From Candidatus Aminicenantota bacterium (GTDB lineage: Bacteria; Acidobacteriota; Aminicenantia; UBA2199), in assembly GCA_030671465.1 (NCBI GenBank), contig DAOVIP010000049.1:1-9054 (forward strand): a stretch of 9,054 bases of DNA, written 5' to 3'. Below the pieces are notes generated by a model. It was not told where the DNA came from. It did no database searches and saw only the letters and a program-made list of their open reading frames with translations. This document shows, piece by piece, positions 1 through 6,062 of this stretch (its first letter is position 1; each line of letters begins with the position of its first letter). Made by a program: the position numbers and the translations under genes.

Positions 1-36
1 AATCTCGATTTTTTTAAAAATCATTCTGCTTCTCAT
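1..36 (-). CDS. possible 5' end of a further minus-strand gene (partial, weak)
   Basis: Downstream of the methyltransferase on the same strand, a frame with ATG codons at 36-34 and 24-22 runs open to the window edge (peptide begins MRSRMIFKKIEI). The frame is closed upstream by TAG at 66-64. There is only a weak purine-rich stretch (GGGAA) before the first ATG. About 12 codons are visible, which is too few to identify a product. It could be the start of a co-transcribed neighbour or chance. Confidence 0.2.
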   Translation of the reverse strand, partial: MRSRMIFKKIEI

Positions 37-101
37 TTCCCGATATTGATAGCCTGCAATAAACTATACACCAATTTTTTCTCAAATGAAACCGGGCCTT
101 T

Positions 102-818
102 TCAAGATTTTCTTTTCTGCCTCAGGGCCTCGAACAGAATAACCGCTGTTGAAACCGACACATTTAATGATTCAACTTTTGATGAATGGGGAATGGTTAT
201 TAAAAAATCCGACATTTTCTTTAGCTGTGAAGATATACCCTTTTCTTCATTTCCAATAATGAGAGCGGTATTATATTTGAAATTAAACTCGGTATAGTCA
301 CTTCCCTCACGGACATCGGTTCCCACCACCCAAAAATTCTTTTCTTTCAAAATCCGAATATCGGTAGCCAAATTTTTTGACAGAATAATCCTGGCCTGTA
401 TCAGGCTACCAGCAGAGGTTTTCAATACGGTTTCATTGATTGGTGCTGATCTTCGAGAAGAAACAATGATTCCATCCACGCCGGCAGCAACAGCGCTTCT
501 AATTACGGCCCCGACATTTCCCATATCATTCAACTGATCCAGGATGAGAATCAACCCGGTCCGGATGTCATTCAGGATTTCTGAAACAGTAAAAAACCGG
601 ATAGGAGGCAACTGAGCAAAAATACCCTGATTTTGTTTCCCCGCCTTTCGATCAATGGCACTCTGGGGTACTATTTGAAAGATCACTCCCTTCTGACGGC
701 ATAACTGCTTGATCAGATCAATTTTTTTATCCTTGCGGTCCTGACTGATAAAAATCCGCTGAAATGCCTGATCTCCATTTAAACTTTCCAGCAGGGAGTT
801 TATGGATACGATATTCAT
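102..818 (-). CDS. SpoU/TrmH-family RNA 2'-O-methyltransferase (RlmB-like)
   Basis: Predicted SAM-dependent ribose 2'-O-methyltransferase of the SPOUT class, of the type that modifies 23S rRNA (RlmB) or tRNA. Numbered from the upstream TTG (866), the protein has an N-terminal substrate-binding domain (about 17-95, including NQGIFAQL) and a C-terminal SpoU domain. The SpoU domain shows all three family motifs: LDQLNDMGNVGAVIRSA (109-125), with the motif 1 N and R; ALIIGNEEKGIS (201-212); and IPHSSKVESLNVSVSTA (225-241), which forms the knotted cofactor site. I prefer the ATG at 818-816 (238 aa) because MNIVSINSLLESL aligns with the usual family start (xxYGINPVLEAL). The TTG at 866 would add 16 residues with no family match. 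GGGA lies about 9 bases before the ATG. Family assignment is firm; the exact RNA target cannot be read from sequence. The gene is divergent from the lipid kinase. Confidence 0.93.
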   Translation of the reverse strand: MNIVSINSLLESLNGDQAFQRIFISQDRKDKKIDLIKQLCRQKGVIFQIVPQSAIDRKAGKQNQGIFAQLPPIRFFTVSEILNDIRTGLILILDQLNDMGNVGAVIRSAVAAGVDGIIVSSRRSAPINETVLKTSAGSLIQARIILSKNLATDIRILKEKNFWVVGTDVREGSDYTEFNFKYNTALIIGNEEKGISSQLKKMSDFLITIPHSSKVESLNVSVSTAVILFEALRQKRKS

Positions 819-852
819 TTTATAAATCCCATCTTCAAATGTAATACAAATT

Positions 853-869
853 TGATTGGAATTCAATCA
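853..869. repeat. inverted repeat TGATTG-N5-CAATCA between divergent genes
   Basis: Perfect 6-base arms separated by GAATT, in the divergent region between the methyltransferase and the lipid kinase. It overlaps the 11-mer ATTCAATCATT (861-871), which recurs at 7697-7707. It could be a protein-binding site or part of the N-terminal coding region if the TTG start at 866 is used. Function is unknown. Confidence 0.35.
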
Positions 870-884
870 TTCAACAAAACCAAT

Positions 885-913
885 TTGAAAATCAATTTTC
901 ATTATGCTATAAA
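885..913 (+). promoter_or_regulatory. sigma70-type promoter for the lipid kinase, predicted leaderless
   Basis: TTGAAA at 885-890 and TATAAA at 908-913 are separated by 17 bases, with a TGC extension (905-907) making an extended -10. Only six bases (914-919) separate the -10 from the ATG at 920. Transcription would therefore start on or beside the A of the start codon, and no Shine-Dalgarno is present. The GAAAAT-CA-ATTTTC inverted repeat (887-900) lies in the spacer. Confidence 0.6.
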
Positions 914-919
914 TTATTA

Positions 920-1834
920 ATGACCAGCCAGATGAAAACCCTGCTTATTCTCAATCCGGCAGCCGGGAAAGGCAAGGGTAAAAAAATATTTTCAAAAATT
1001 CATTCTCTTCTCAAAAAAAACATTGATTCCCTTAAGGTTGAAACATCCCTCTATCCGGGCCATATATATGAAATCGGCCAAAATGCCATTCGAGAAGGGT
1101 ATCAGAAAATCATCACCATTGGGGGCGATGGTACTCCCTTTGAGCTCATCAATGGACTCTATTCTTCTGGGAAACCGGAATACGAGATCCAGTTGGGTAT
1201 GATACCATCCGGTACTGGAAATTCTTTTCTTCGCGATTTTGTGGATAATCCCGATGAAGAAAATTGTGTAAGGGCAATACTGGATGGAAAATGCAGACAA
1301 GTGGATTTGATTGAATTCCAATACAACAAAAACGGACCGATCAAGCAATATTACCTGAATATTCTAGGTATCGGTTTGATAGCCGATATCTTAAAACTCA
1401 CCAATGAAAGGCTCAAGGTATTCGGGCCCATGGGCTATAGCCTGGCCGTCCTGATCCGATTGTTTAAGGGGATTGACAATCACTTCACCCTAAAAGTAGA
1501 CCAGCAATCGATGGAATTAAAAAACAGTGCATTGGCCATATCCAACTCCAAATATACTGGAGGCAAGATGAAAATGGCCCCCATGGCCTCAACAGATGAT
1601 GGAAAAGTGGATGTCATTGTTTTCAAGGAAGTCAATAGAAGAGATATCATCAATATTTTCATAAATGTTTTTAAGGGGAATCATATCCATCATGACCAGG
1701 TAGAAATATTTAATGCCAAAGAAATCCAGATAACCTCTGATCCCCAACAGCTTTTTATGGCAGATGGAGAATTGTTGGGTGAAACACCTTTGAAACTCAA
1801 GGTCCTTCCCAAGGAATTATCGATATTAATTTGA
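920..1834 (+). CDS. diacylglycerol kinase-family lipid kinase (YegS/LCB5 type)
   Basis: Soluble lipid kinase-like protein of the DAGK catalytic family, which phosphorylates diacylglycerol, sphingoid bases or similar lipids with ATP at the membrane face. Visible motifs are an N-terminal strand followed by LNPAAGKGKGKK (11-22); the nucleotide-binding IGGDGT (67-72) followed by ELINGL; PSGTGNSFLRDF (96-107), the usual LGTGNDFAR element; and a C-terminal half with YTGGKMKMAPMASTDDGKVDV (212-232) and a conserved ADGE (281-284). At 304 aa it is the normal family length and intact. Position 73 is Pro where many members have V/L-N-E, so the loop reads GGDGTPFELINGL, a minor variation. The ATG at 920 fits the leaderless promoter. 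An ATG at 932 (MKTLLILNP) is an alternative start that looks equally family-like. The lipid substrate cannot be deduced. Confidence 0.92.
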   Translation: MTSQMKTLLILNPAAGKGKGKKIFSKIHSLLKKNIDSLKVETSLYPGHIYEIGQNAIREGYQKIITIGGDGTPFELINGLYSSGKPEYEIQLGMIPSGTGNSFLRDFVDNPDEENCVRAILDGKCRQVDLIEFQYNKNGPIKQYYLNILGIGLIADILKLTNERLKVFGPMGYSLAVLIRLFKGIDNHFTLKVDQQSMELKNSALAISNSKYTGGKMKMAPMASTDDGKVDVIVFKEVNRRDIINIFINVFKGNHIHHDQVEIFNAKEIQITSDPQQLFMADGELLGETPLKLKVLPKELSILI

Positions 1835-1887
1835 CAAAATCCAGCCCGAATCCAACGGAATTTTCAAGGAGCAAACCTGAAAAAACC

Positions 1888-1915
1888 TTGACTTCTTCAA
1901 TTTTTTTATTATAAT
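1888..1915 (+). promoter_or_regulatory. near-consensus sigma70 promoter for the cold-shock gene
   Basis: TTGACT (1888-1893), a 16-base spacer and a perfect TATAAT (1910-1915). The predicted start is near 1922, giving a leader of about 36 bases. This is much shorter than the long structured leaders of classical cold-induced csp mRNAs, which suggests constitutive strong expression (inference). An AATCAA-A-TTGATT inverted repeat (1913-1925) spans the -10 to the start site and could be an operator. Confidence 0.75.
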
Positions 1916-1946
1916 CAAATTGATTGTAACAGGTACCTAAATTGAT

Positions 1947-1951
1947 AAGGA
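1947..1951 (+). promoter_or_regulatory. Shine-Dalgarno of the cold-shock gene
   Basis: AAGGA ends 6 bases before the ATG at 1958. It shows that this genome does use ribosome binding sites, in contrast to the SD-less starts of the genes at 920 and 7727. Confidence 0.75.
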
Positions 1952-1957
1952 TTATAT

Positions 1958-2161
1958 ATGTTTGAAGGAAAAGTAAAATGGTTTGACCCGAAAAAAGGGT
2001 TTGGTTTTATTCAGAGGGACGAGGGCGATGATGTCTTCGTTCATTTTTCAAGTATTGAAGGAAACGGATTCAAAAGTTTGGAAGAAGGTCAAAAAGTCAC
2101 ATTTGAAATTGTTGACAGTGATAAGGGTCCTCAAGCATCAAATGTGAATTTAGTAGAATAA
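1958..2161 (+). CDS. CspA-family cold-shock domain protein
   Basis: A single cold-shock domain of 67 aa, the full length of the family. It binds single-stranded RNA and DNA, prevents secondary structure in mRNA and acts as an RNA chaperone or transcription antiterminator in the cytoplasm. Diagnostic elements are the opening [15 protein letters not shown] (4-18), containing RNP1 KGFGFI; RNP2 VFVHFSSI (26-33); and the closing [11 protein letters not shown]. The nucleic-acid-stacking aromatics W9, F16, F18, F27, H29 and F30 are all present. The gene has its own strong promoter and a clear Shine-Dalgarno, so it is probably monocistronic. No hairpin terminator was found directly after its stop. 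The name csp is generic; the paralogue cannot be assigned. Confidence 0.97.
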   Translation: MFEGKVKWFDPKKGFGFIQRDEGDDVFVHFSSIEGNGFKSLEEGQKVTFEIVDSDKGPQASNVNLVE

Positions 2162-2162
2162 T

Positions 2163-2342
2163 CCACATTTATCCCGTTCAGATATCAATCCATTCTCACC
2201 TCCAGCAATATCTTTCTATATCCATTTATTCGCGGTTACTGTTGCCGGAATTACCCACTACTTATCAAAAATAAGCAAAACAGATATCGTGGTTTCATCT
2301 TTATCCGGACATGGCCTGAAAACAGGTGGAAAAAATCTATGA
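2163..2342 (+). pseudogene. possible remnant of the C-terminus of a threonine synthase-type PLP enzyme
   Basis: This gap after the cold-shock gene is open in one plus-strand frame for 60 codons (TAG upstream at 2154, TGA at 2340-2342). It lacks a convincing start or Shine-Dalgarno. The frame reads AVTVAGITHYLSKISK (2232-2279), then TDIVVSSLSGHGLKTGG (2280-2330). This resembles the end of threonine synthase, where an A-V-x-x-A-G helix is followed by a V-V-x-x-L-T-G-H-G-L-K-D strand and loop near the PLP phosphate and ring. Dropping one base in the A6 run (2330-2335 area) extends the reading as IYDLTELYYWAEG into the 3' end of the kinase gene on the other strand. I infer a decayed, 5'-truncated gene. 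Chance similarity of a short stretch is the alternative; no similarity search was possible. Confidence 0.35.
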
Positions 2343-2357
2343 CCTCACCGAACTGTA

Positions 2358-4469
2358 TTATTGGGCAGAGGGGATTTTAATGCAAAAAGTTGCCCCATAC
2401 TTGAATCTACTGGAAACAGAAATTTTTCCATCGGAGCTCTCAATGATTTGTTTAACCATGGAAAGGCCTATCCCGGTTCCCTTCCGTTCTTTTGTGGAAA
2501 AATAGGGCAGAAAAATCTTATCCAGATTTTTTTCATCAATCCCAATACCATTGTCACTAAAACAAATTTTTACATATTTTTTACTTGTTGTCTTCTCGGT
2601 TTCAAGTTCCACCTGAATGGAAATCCTTCCTGTTGATACCCCGGCCTCGGTTATGGCATCCTTGGCATTGATCAGCAAATTAAAAAATGCCAATGAGAGC
2701 CTTTCCTTATTGGTAACTATATCCAGGACATCATCAGAATATTTTTTTTCAATCTTTACATTTTTCAAAACCGTTTTTTCAATCAAATTCAAGACCGAAT
2801 CAATCAGTTCGGTAATATTGACCCTTTCGGCTTCATATTTTTCTTTTCTTGAAAAGTTCAGAATATTCTTACCGAGATTATGTGCTTTGGAAGCCAAATC
2901 TTCAATGGCTGTAATTCGAGAATACTTGCCGTCACTTTTTTCGGTTTCCAGTCTCAGCAGACTGATATGCCCGACAATTCCGGTCATCAAGTTATTGAAC
3001 TCATGAGTAAAACGGCTTAAAACTTCTCCCAGTGTTCCCAATTTCTGGGCATGGGTCAATTCCTCTTCCATCTGTAGTCTTTCGGTCACATCCTCGATTT
3101 GCAAGGCAACCGATACCCCTTTCTTCAGCATTATTTTATACAGGGTCAACCGGAATATCTTTTCCTCTTTGCTGGGTAAAAAAAGCGAATAGGAATCATG
3201 ATAGGCAGGATTCCCGCTAAAAATGACCTTATAAAAATCTGCCTTGATTAAAGGAGGGAATTGAAAAGATTCAAAAACATCTTTGCCTTTAATATCAGTA
3301 AAATCCAGTTTAAAGATTTTTTCCGCAGCCGGATTGATATTGATAATTCCTCCCATTTCATCACAGATAATCAGGGCGGAGGGGGAATTGGTTATAACCT
3401 TTTCAAAAAACATCTTTAAATCAAGAATCTCTTCCCTCTGAGATTTAAGGGATGTAGCCATCTTTGAAAAGACTTCGGATAAATGCCCGATTTCATCTTT
3501 GGAATTAATATCAACTTTTACATCATACTTCCCCTTGGAAATAGATTCCGCACTCTGGGACAGTATCACAATTGGTTTTGCCAACCTCCTTCCTAAAATC
3601 AGACTAATCCCAAGAACCAGCAAAATCACAATGAAAACCACTATTAATAAATTTTTTATCCCCTGGGCCTTGGCAACAATAATATTTTTTACATTAACCG
3701 CAATAAAAATTTTTCCTATATTTTTTTCAGCATAGTCAAAAATCGGAAAACTATCAATTAAATAATTCTCTTTAAAAATTTCAAGTTTTTTGCTTTTTAT
3801 ATCCATATCCTGGGGGAAAACAGGAAAAAAACGCTTACCTTCGTCATCCTGAAATGAAGAAGCCAGCTTCTCTTGATGAGAAGTAATAATAATTTCACAT
3901 CCTGCCTTGTCATTTAACTGGTCTGCAAATTCAGAGTTTAAATAAACTTCAAAAAGCAAAAAACCTTTGAAATCAAAATTGGTTTGATCAATAATCGGTG
4001 ATACAGTCAGGATACATATCTGATTTTGGTATTTAAAAATTCCAGTATTTCTTATTAAAGGATCCCTGTCTTCTTTGAAAAATGTGAGTTCCTTTAGATT
4101 TTCCTCGGTAAACAGGCTTTTTGAAGAATTATCAAAGGAAGTAACAATATTGAACTCCGGATCAATAATTTTAGAGTTGATATTGTACAGAAAAAATCCT
4201 TTTTCTTCCAGGGTAATGAAGAGATCATTTGGATTATTCATGTTGTCAATAATCTCGCTTAATTCGGATATGAAAACCGCTTTTCTGGTTAGTTCGCCTA
4301 AATATTCATAAAAAATATTTTCTGTGTTATTTCTTTTCACTACAGTCTCTTCAATGGCTGTCTCTTCATAATTTTGTGATATCGAGTAAATTGCAAAGAT
4401 GGTTGCCAGAAATGTTGACAAAATAGCTATGACAATAAAGGACAGAAAAAGTTTCGCTCTAATCTTCAT
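2358..4469 (-). CDS. membrane sensor histidine kinase (Cache-like sensor, HAMP, PAS, HisKA, HATPase)
   Basis: Inner-membrane two-component sensor kinase of 703 aa. In order: transmembrane helix 1 (about 7-28); an extracytoplasmic sensory domain of some 240 residues, a size typical of double-Cache domains; transmembrane helix 2 (about 272-292); HAMP (about 293-345, with KPIVILSQSAESISKGKYD and DEIGHLSEVF); PAS (about 353-465, VITNSPSALIICD and NPAAEKIF); a dimerisation/phosphoacceptor box FTHEFNNLMTGIVGH with H489; and an ATPase domain with N box NLLINAKDAI (597-606), G1 DNGIGID (639-645), F box FLPYFSTK (653-660) and G2 GTGIGLS (664-670). All catalytic boxes are intact, and HEFNN is a variant of the HxFNN box of NtrB/HPK4-like kinases. 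There is no receiver domain and no response regulator gene in the window. The start ATG lies inside the end of the upstream binding-protein gene (ATGA overlap), so translation is likely coupled. The ligand is unknown. Confidence 0.95.
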   Translation of the reverse strand: MKIRAKLFLSFIVIAILSTFLATIFAIYSISQNYEETAIEETVVKRNNTENIFYEYLGELTRKAVFISELSEIIDNMNNPNDLFITLEEKGFFLYNINSKIIDPEFNIVTSFDNSSKSLFTEENLKELTFFKEDRDPLIRNTGIFKYQNQICILTVSPIIDQTNFDFKGFLLFEVYLNSEFADQLNDKAGCEIIITSHQEKLASSFQDDEGKRFFPVFPQDMDIKSKKLEIFKENYLIDSFPIFDYAEKNIGKIFIAVNVKNIIVAKAQGIKNLLIVVFIVILLVLGISLILGRRLAKPIVILSQSAESISKGKYDVKVDINSKDEIGHLSEVFSKMATSLKSQREEILDLKMFFEKVITNSPSALIICDEMGGIININPAAEKIFKLDFTDIKGKDVFESFQFPPLIKADFYKVIFSGNPAYHDSYSLFLPSKEEKIFRLTLYKIMLKKGVSVALQIEDVTERLQMEEELTHAQKLGTLGEVLSRFTHEFNNLMTGIVGHISLLRLETEKSDGKYSRITAIEDLASKAHNLGKNILNFSRKEKYEAERVNITELIDSVLNLIEKTVLKNVKIEKKYSDDVLDIVTNKERLSLAFFNLLINAKDAITEAGVSTGRISIQVELETEKTTSKKYVKICFSDNGIGIDEKNLDKIFLPYFSTKERKGTGIGLSMVKQIIESSDGKISVSSRFKYGATFCIKIPSAQ

Positions 4470-6004
4470 TTTGTCTCAATATCAAAAAGAGAAATATTTC
4501 CAATTGCATTGATGGATATTTGTTTAATTTTTTTATTATTATAAATAACCACAGAAGTATTCTGAAAAACTGGAATACATAGAACTTTGTCATTTATGAC
4601 ACGAATAATTTTCTTATACTTTTCTCTTCTTTTAATGGCATCACTCTCCCTTACAGCATTCCTGATATCAAACCTAATTTTCTCATTCTCATAAGAAGAT
4701 AAGTTGGCAAATCCTTGCTCTAAAAGTTGAGGATAAAACAGTGAAGATATTATACTGTGGGGATCAGGGTAATCCGAAATCCAGCCTGAAACAGCAAGAT
4801 CAAAATCACCCTTTCTGATTCTTTTTTGATATTCAGCTTGAGATACATTTATCATTTTCAGCTCAATGCCAACTCTCTGAAGGTTCTTGGAAAAAAGTGA
4901 TATCATTTGTCTTTCTAAACCGGTATTATTTAACAATAAAAAATTCAAACTGATTTTTTCTGATATTTTCTCTTTTTTTAAAAGTTCCTTTGCTTTTGTG
5001 ATGGAAAAACTTTTTTTGCCCGATATTTCCTTATAACCAGGCATTCCCCTGGGTAATATAGAATTCAATGAAACAACAAAATCCTGAAAAACATACTTTA
5101 AAATCCTGTCATCCCATGAATACCTGATTGCTTTTCTGATATTTTCTCGCTGCAAATAAGTGTTTTTAAAATTAAAAGCTATATAACTGACTGATAGAGT
5201 GGGCATGAGTTTAACTGTTACCCATCTCAACTTTTTTATCCCAACTGTTCTCGAAATGGAAATAGAGTCAAGACAGTCGATTTTCCCTTTGACAAACAAA
5301 TTATGCAAAACTTCAAATTTTGGATTAATAATACTCACCAATTCATCAAATTTTGGTTTTCCTCTCCAGTAATTGGTATTCCTTGAAAGAACAACACGTT
5401 TACCTTTTTCCCAGGTTTTTAACATAAAAGGACCGGTTCCCACCGGGTTTTCCCGGAACTTCTCCTTATGTTTCTTAACAGCAGCTGGGGAAACGATTGA
5501 TGCTCCTGAAGATGTAATAGTAGCCAGAAATGGAAAAAAAGATTCCTTTAAATAAAAAACAACCGTATGCGGATCTATAGCGACTACTGATTTTATATTG
5601 CCGAAAATTTCACTAAAAAGGGGGAAATCATAATAACGGTACTTAAATTTTTTATCCATTTGCCTTTCAAATGAAAAAACAACCGCACTGGAGTCGAAAT
5701 CAGACCCATCATGAAATTTAACACCTTTTCTTAATTTAAACACCCATATTTTTCCATCACTTTTGGCTTCCCAGGAAACAGCCAGAGAAGGCTCAATCTC
5801 TGATGTATTGGTATTCAGTCTAACCAGAGTATCAAATAAACTGGAAGTAAAAAAAACAGAAACTTCATCCCAGGCCTGGGCTGGATCAAACGTCTCTGGT
5901 CCTCCTGAAGTGCCCCAATAAACAACATGATCAGAAGATGAAAAAACCAGATGACTTAAAATAAATAAAACCATAATCACAAAATATTTATTCTTTTTTT
6001 TCAT
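4466..6004 (-). CDS. family-5 extracellular solute-binding protein (DppA/OppA/NikA-like), copy 1
   Basis: Exported solute-binding protein (SBP_bac_5) of the class that delivers peptides, nickel or other solutes to ABC importers. It has 512 aa, the usual length. It begins with a signal peptide: MKKKNK, a hydrophobic core of about 8-20, and probable cleavage near the VFSSSD region (21-25), with no lipobox cysteine. Family hallmarks are ETFDPAQAWDEVS (37-49), EPSLAVSWEAKSDGKIWVFK (71-90), LRKGVKFHDGSDFDSSAVVFS (91-111), VGTGPFMLKTWEKG (188-201), RNTNYW (208-213) and GWISDYPDPHSIIS (407-420). An AAAGGA Shine-Dalgarno sits 6 bases before the ATG. It lies 58 bases after its paralogue and overlaps the kinase start by 4 bases, so all three look co-transcribed. 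No permease or ATPase genes accompany it. It may feed a permease encoded elsewhere or present ligand to the kinase (inference). Confidence 0.93.
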   Translation of the reverse strand: MKKKNKYFVIMVLFILSHLVFSSSDHVVYWGTSGGPETFDPAQAWDEVSVFFTSSLFDTLVRLNTNTSEIEPSLAVSWEAKSDGKIWVFKLRKGVKFHDGSDFDSSAVVFSFERQMDKKFKYRYYDFPLFSEIFGNIKSVVAIDPHTVVFYLKESFFPFLATITSSGASIVSPAAVKKHKEKFRENPVGTGPFMLKTWEKGKRVVLSRNTNYWRGKPKFDELVSIINPKFEVLHNLFVKGKIDCLDSISISRTVGIKKLRWVTVKLMPTLSVSYIAFNFKNTYLQRENIRKAIRYSWDDRILKYVFQDFVVSLNSILPRGMPGYKEISGKKSFSITKAKELLKKEKISEKISLNFLLLNNTGLERQMISLFSKNLQRVGIELKMINVSQAEYQKRIRKGDFDLAVSGWISDYPDPHSIISSLFYPQLLEQGFANLSSYENEKIRFDIRNAVRESDAIKRREKYKKIIRVINDKVLCIPVFQNTSVVIYNNKKIKQISINAIGNISLFDIETK

Positions 6005-6010
6005 TTTATT

Positions 6011-6016
6011 TCCTTT
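6011..6016 (-). promoter_or_regulatory. Shine-Dalgarno of binding protein copy 1
   Basis: On the minus strand AAAGGA precedes the ATG at 6004 by 6 bases (plus-strand TCCTTT). The rest of the 58-base spacer is almost pure A/T, with no hairpin that would separate the two genes. Confidence 0.7.
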
Positions 6017-6062
6017 AAAATAATATAAAATTTTAAATTTAAATATTCTTTTTTAAATGTCA

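Noticed and set aside
46..297. Plus-strand open frame of 83 codons
   Set aside because: It is antisense to the methyltransferase C-terminus, whose family motifs are clear; it has no Shine-Dalgarno and no recognisable domain.
992..1348. Minus-strand open frame of 118 codons
   Set aside because: It is antisense to the GGDGT-containing half of the lipid kinase, with no protein-family features.
2313..2336. CCTG-AAAA-CAGG hairpin as a terminator between csp and the kinase gene
   Set aside because: The stem is only 4 base pairs and is not followed by a T-tract on either strand in the right place.
2617..3006. Plus-strand open frame of 129 codons inside the kinase gene
   Set aside because: It lies opposite the HisKA and ATPase boxes, which are intact on the minus strand; its composition is typical of an antisense shadow.
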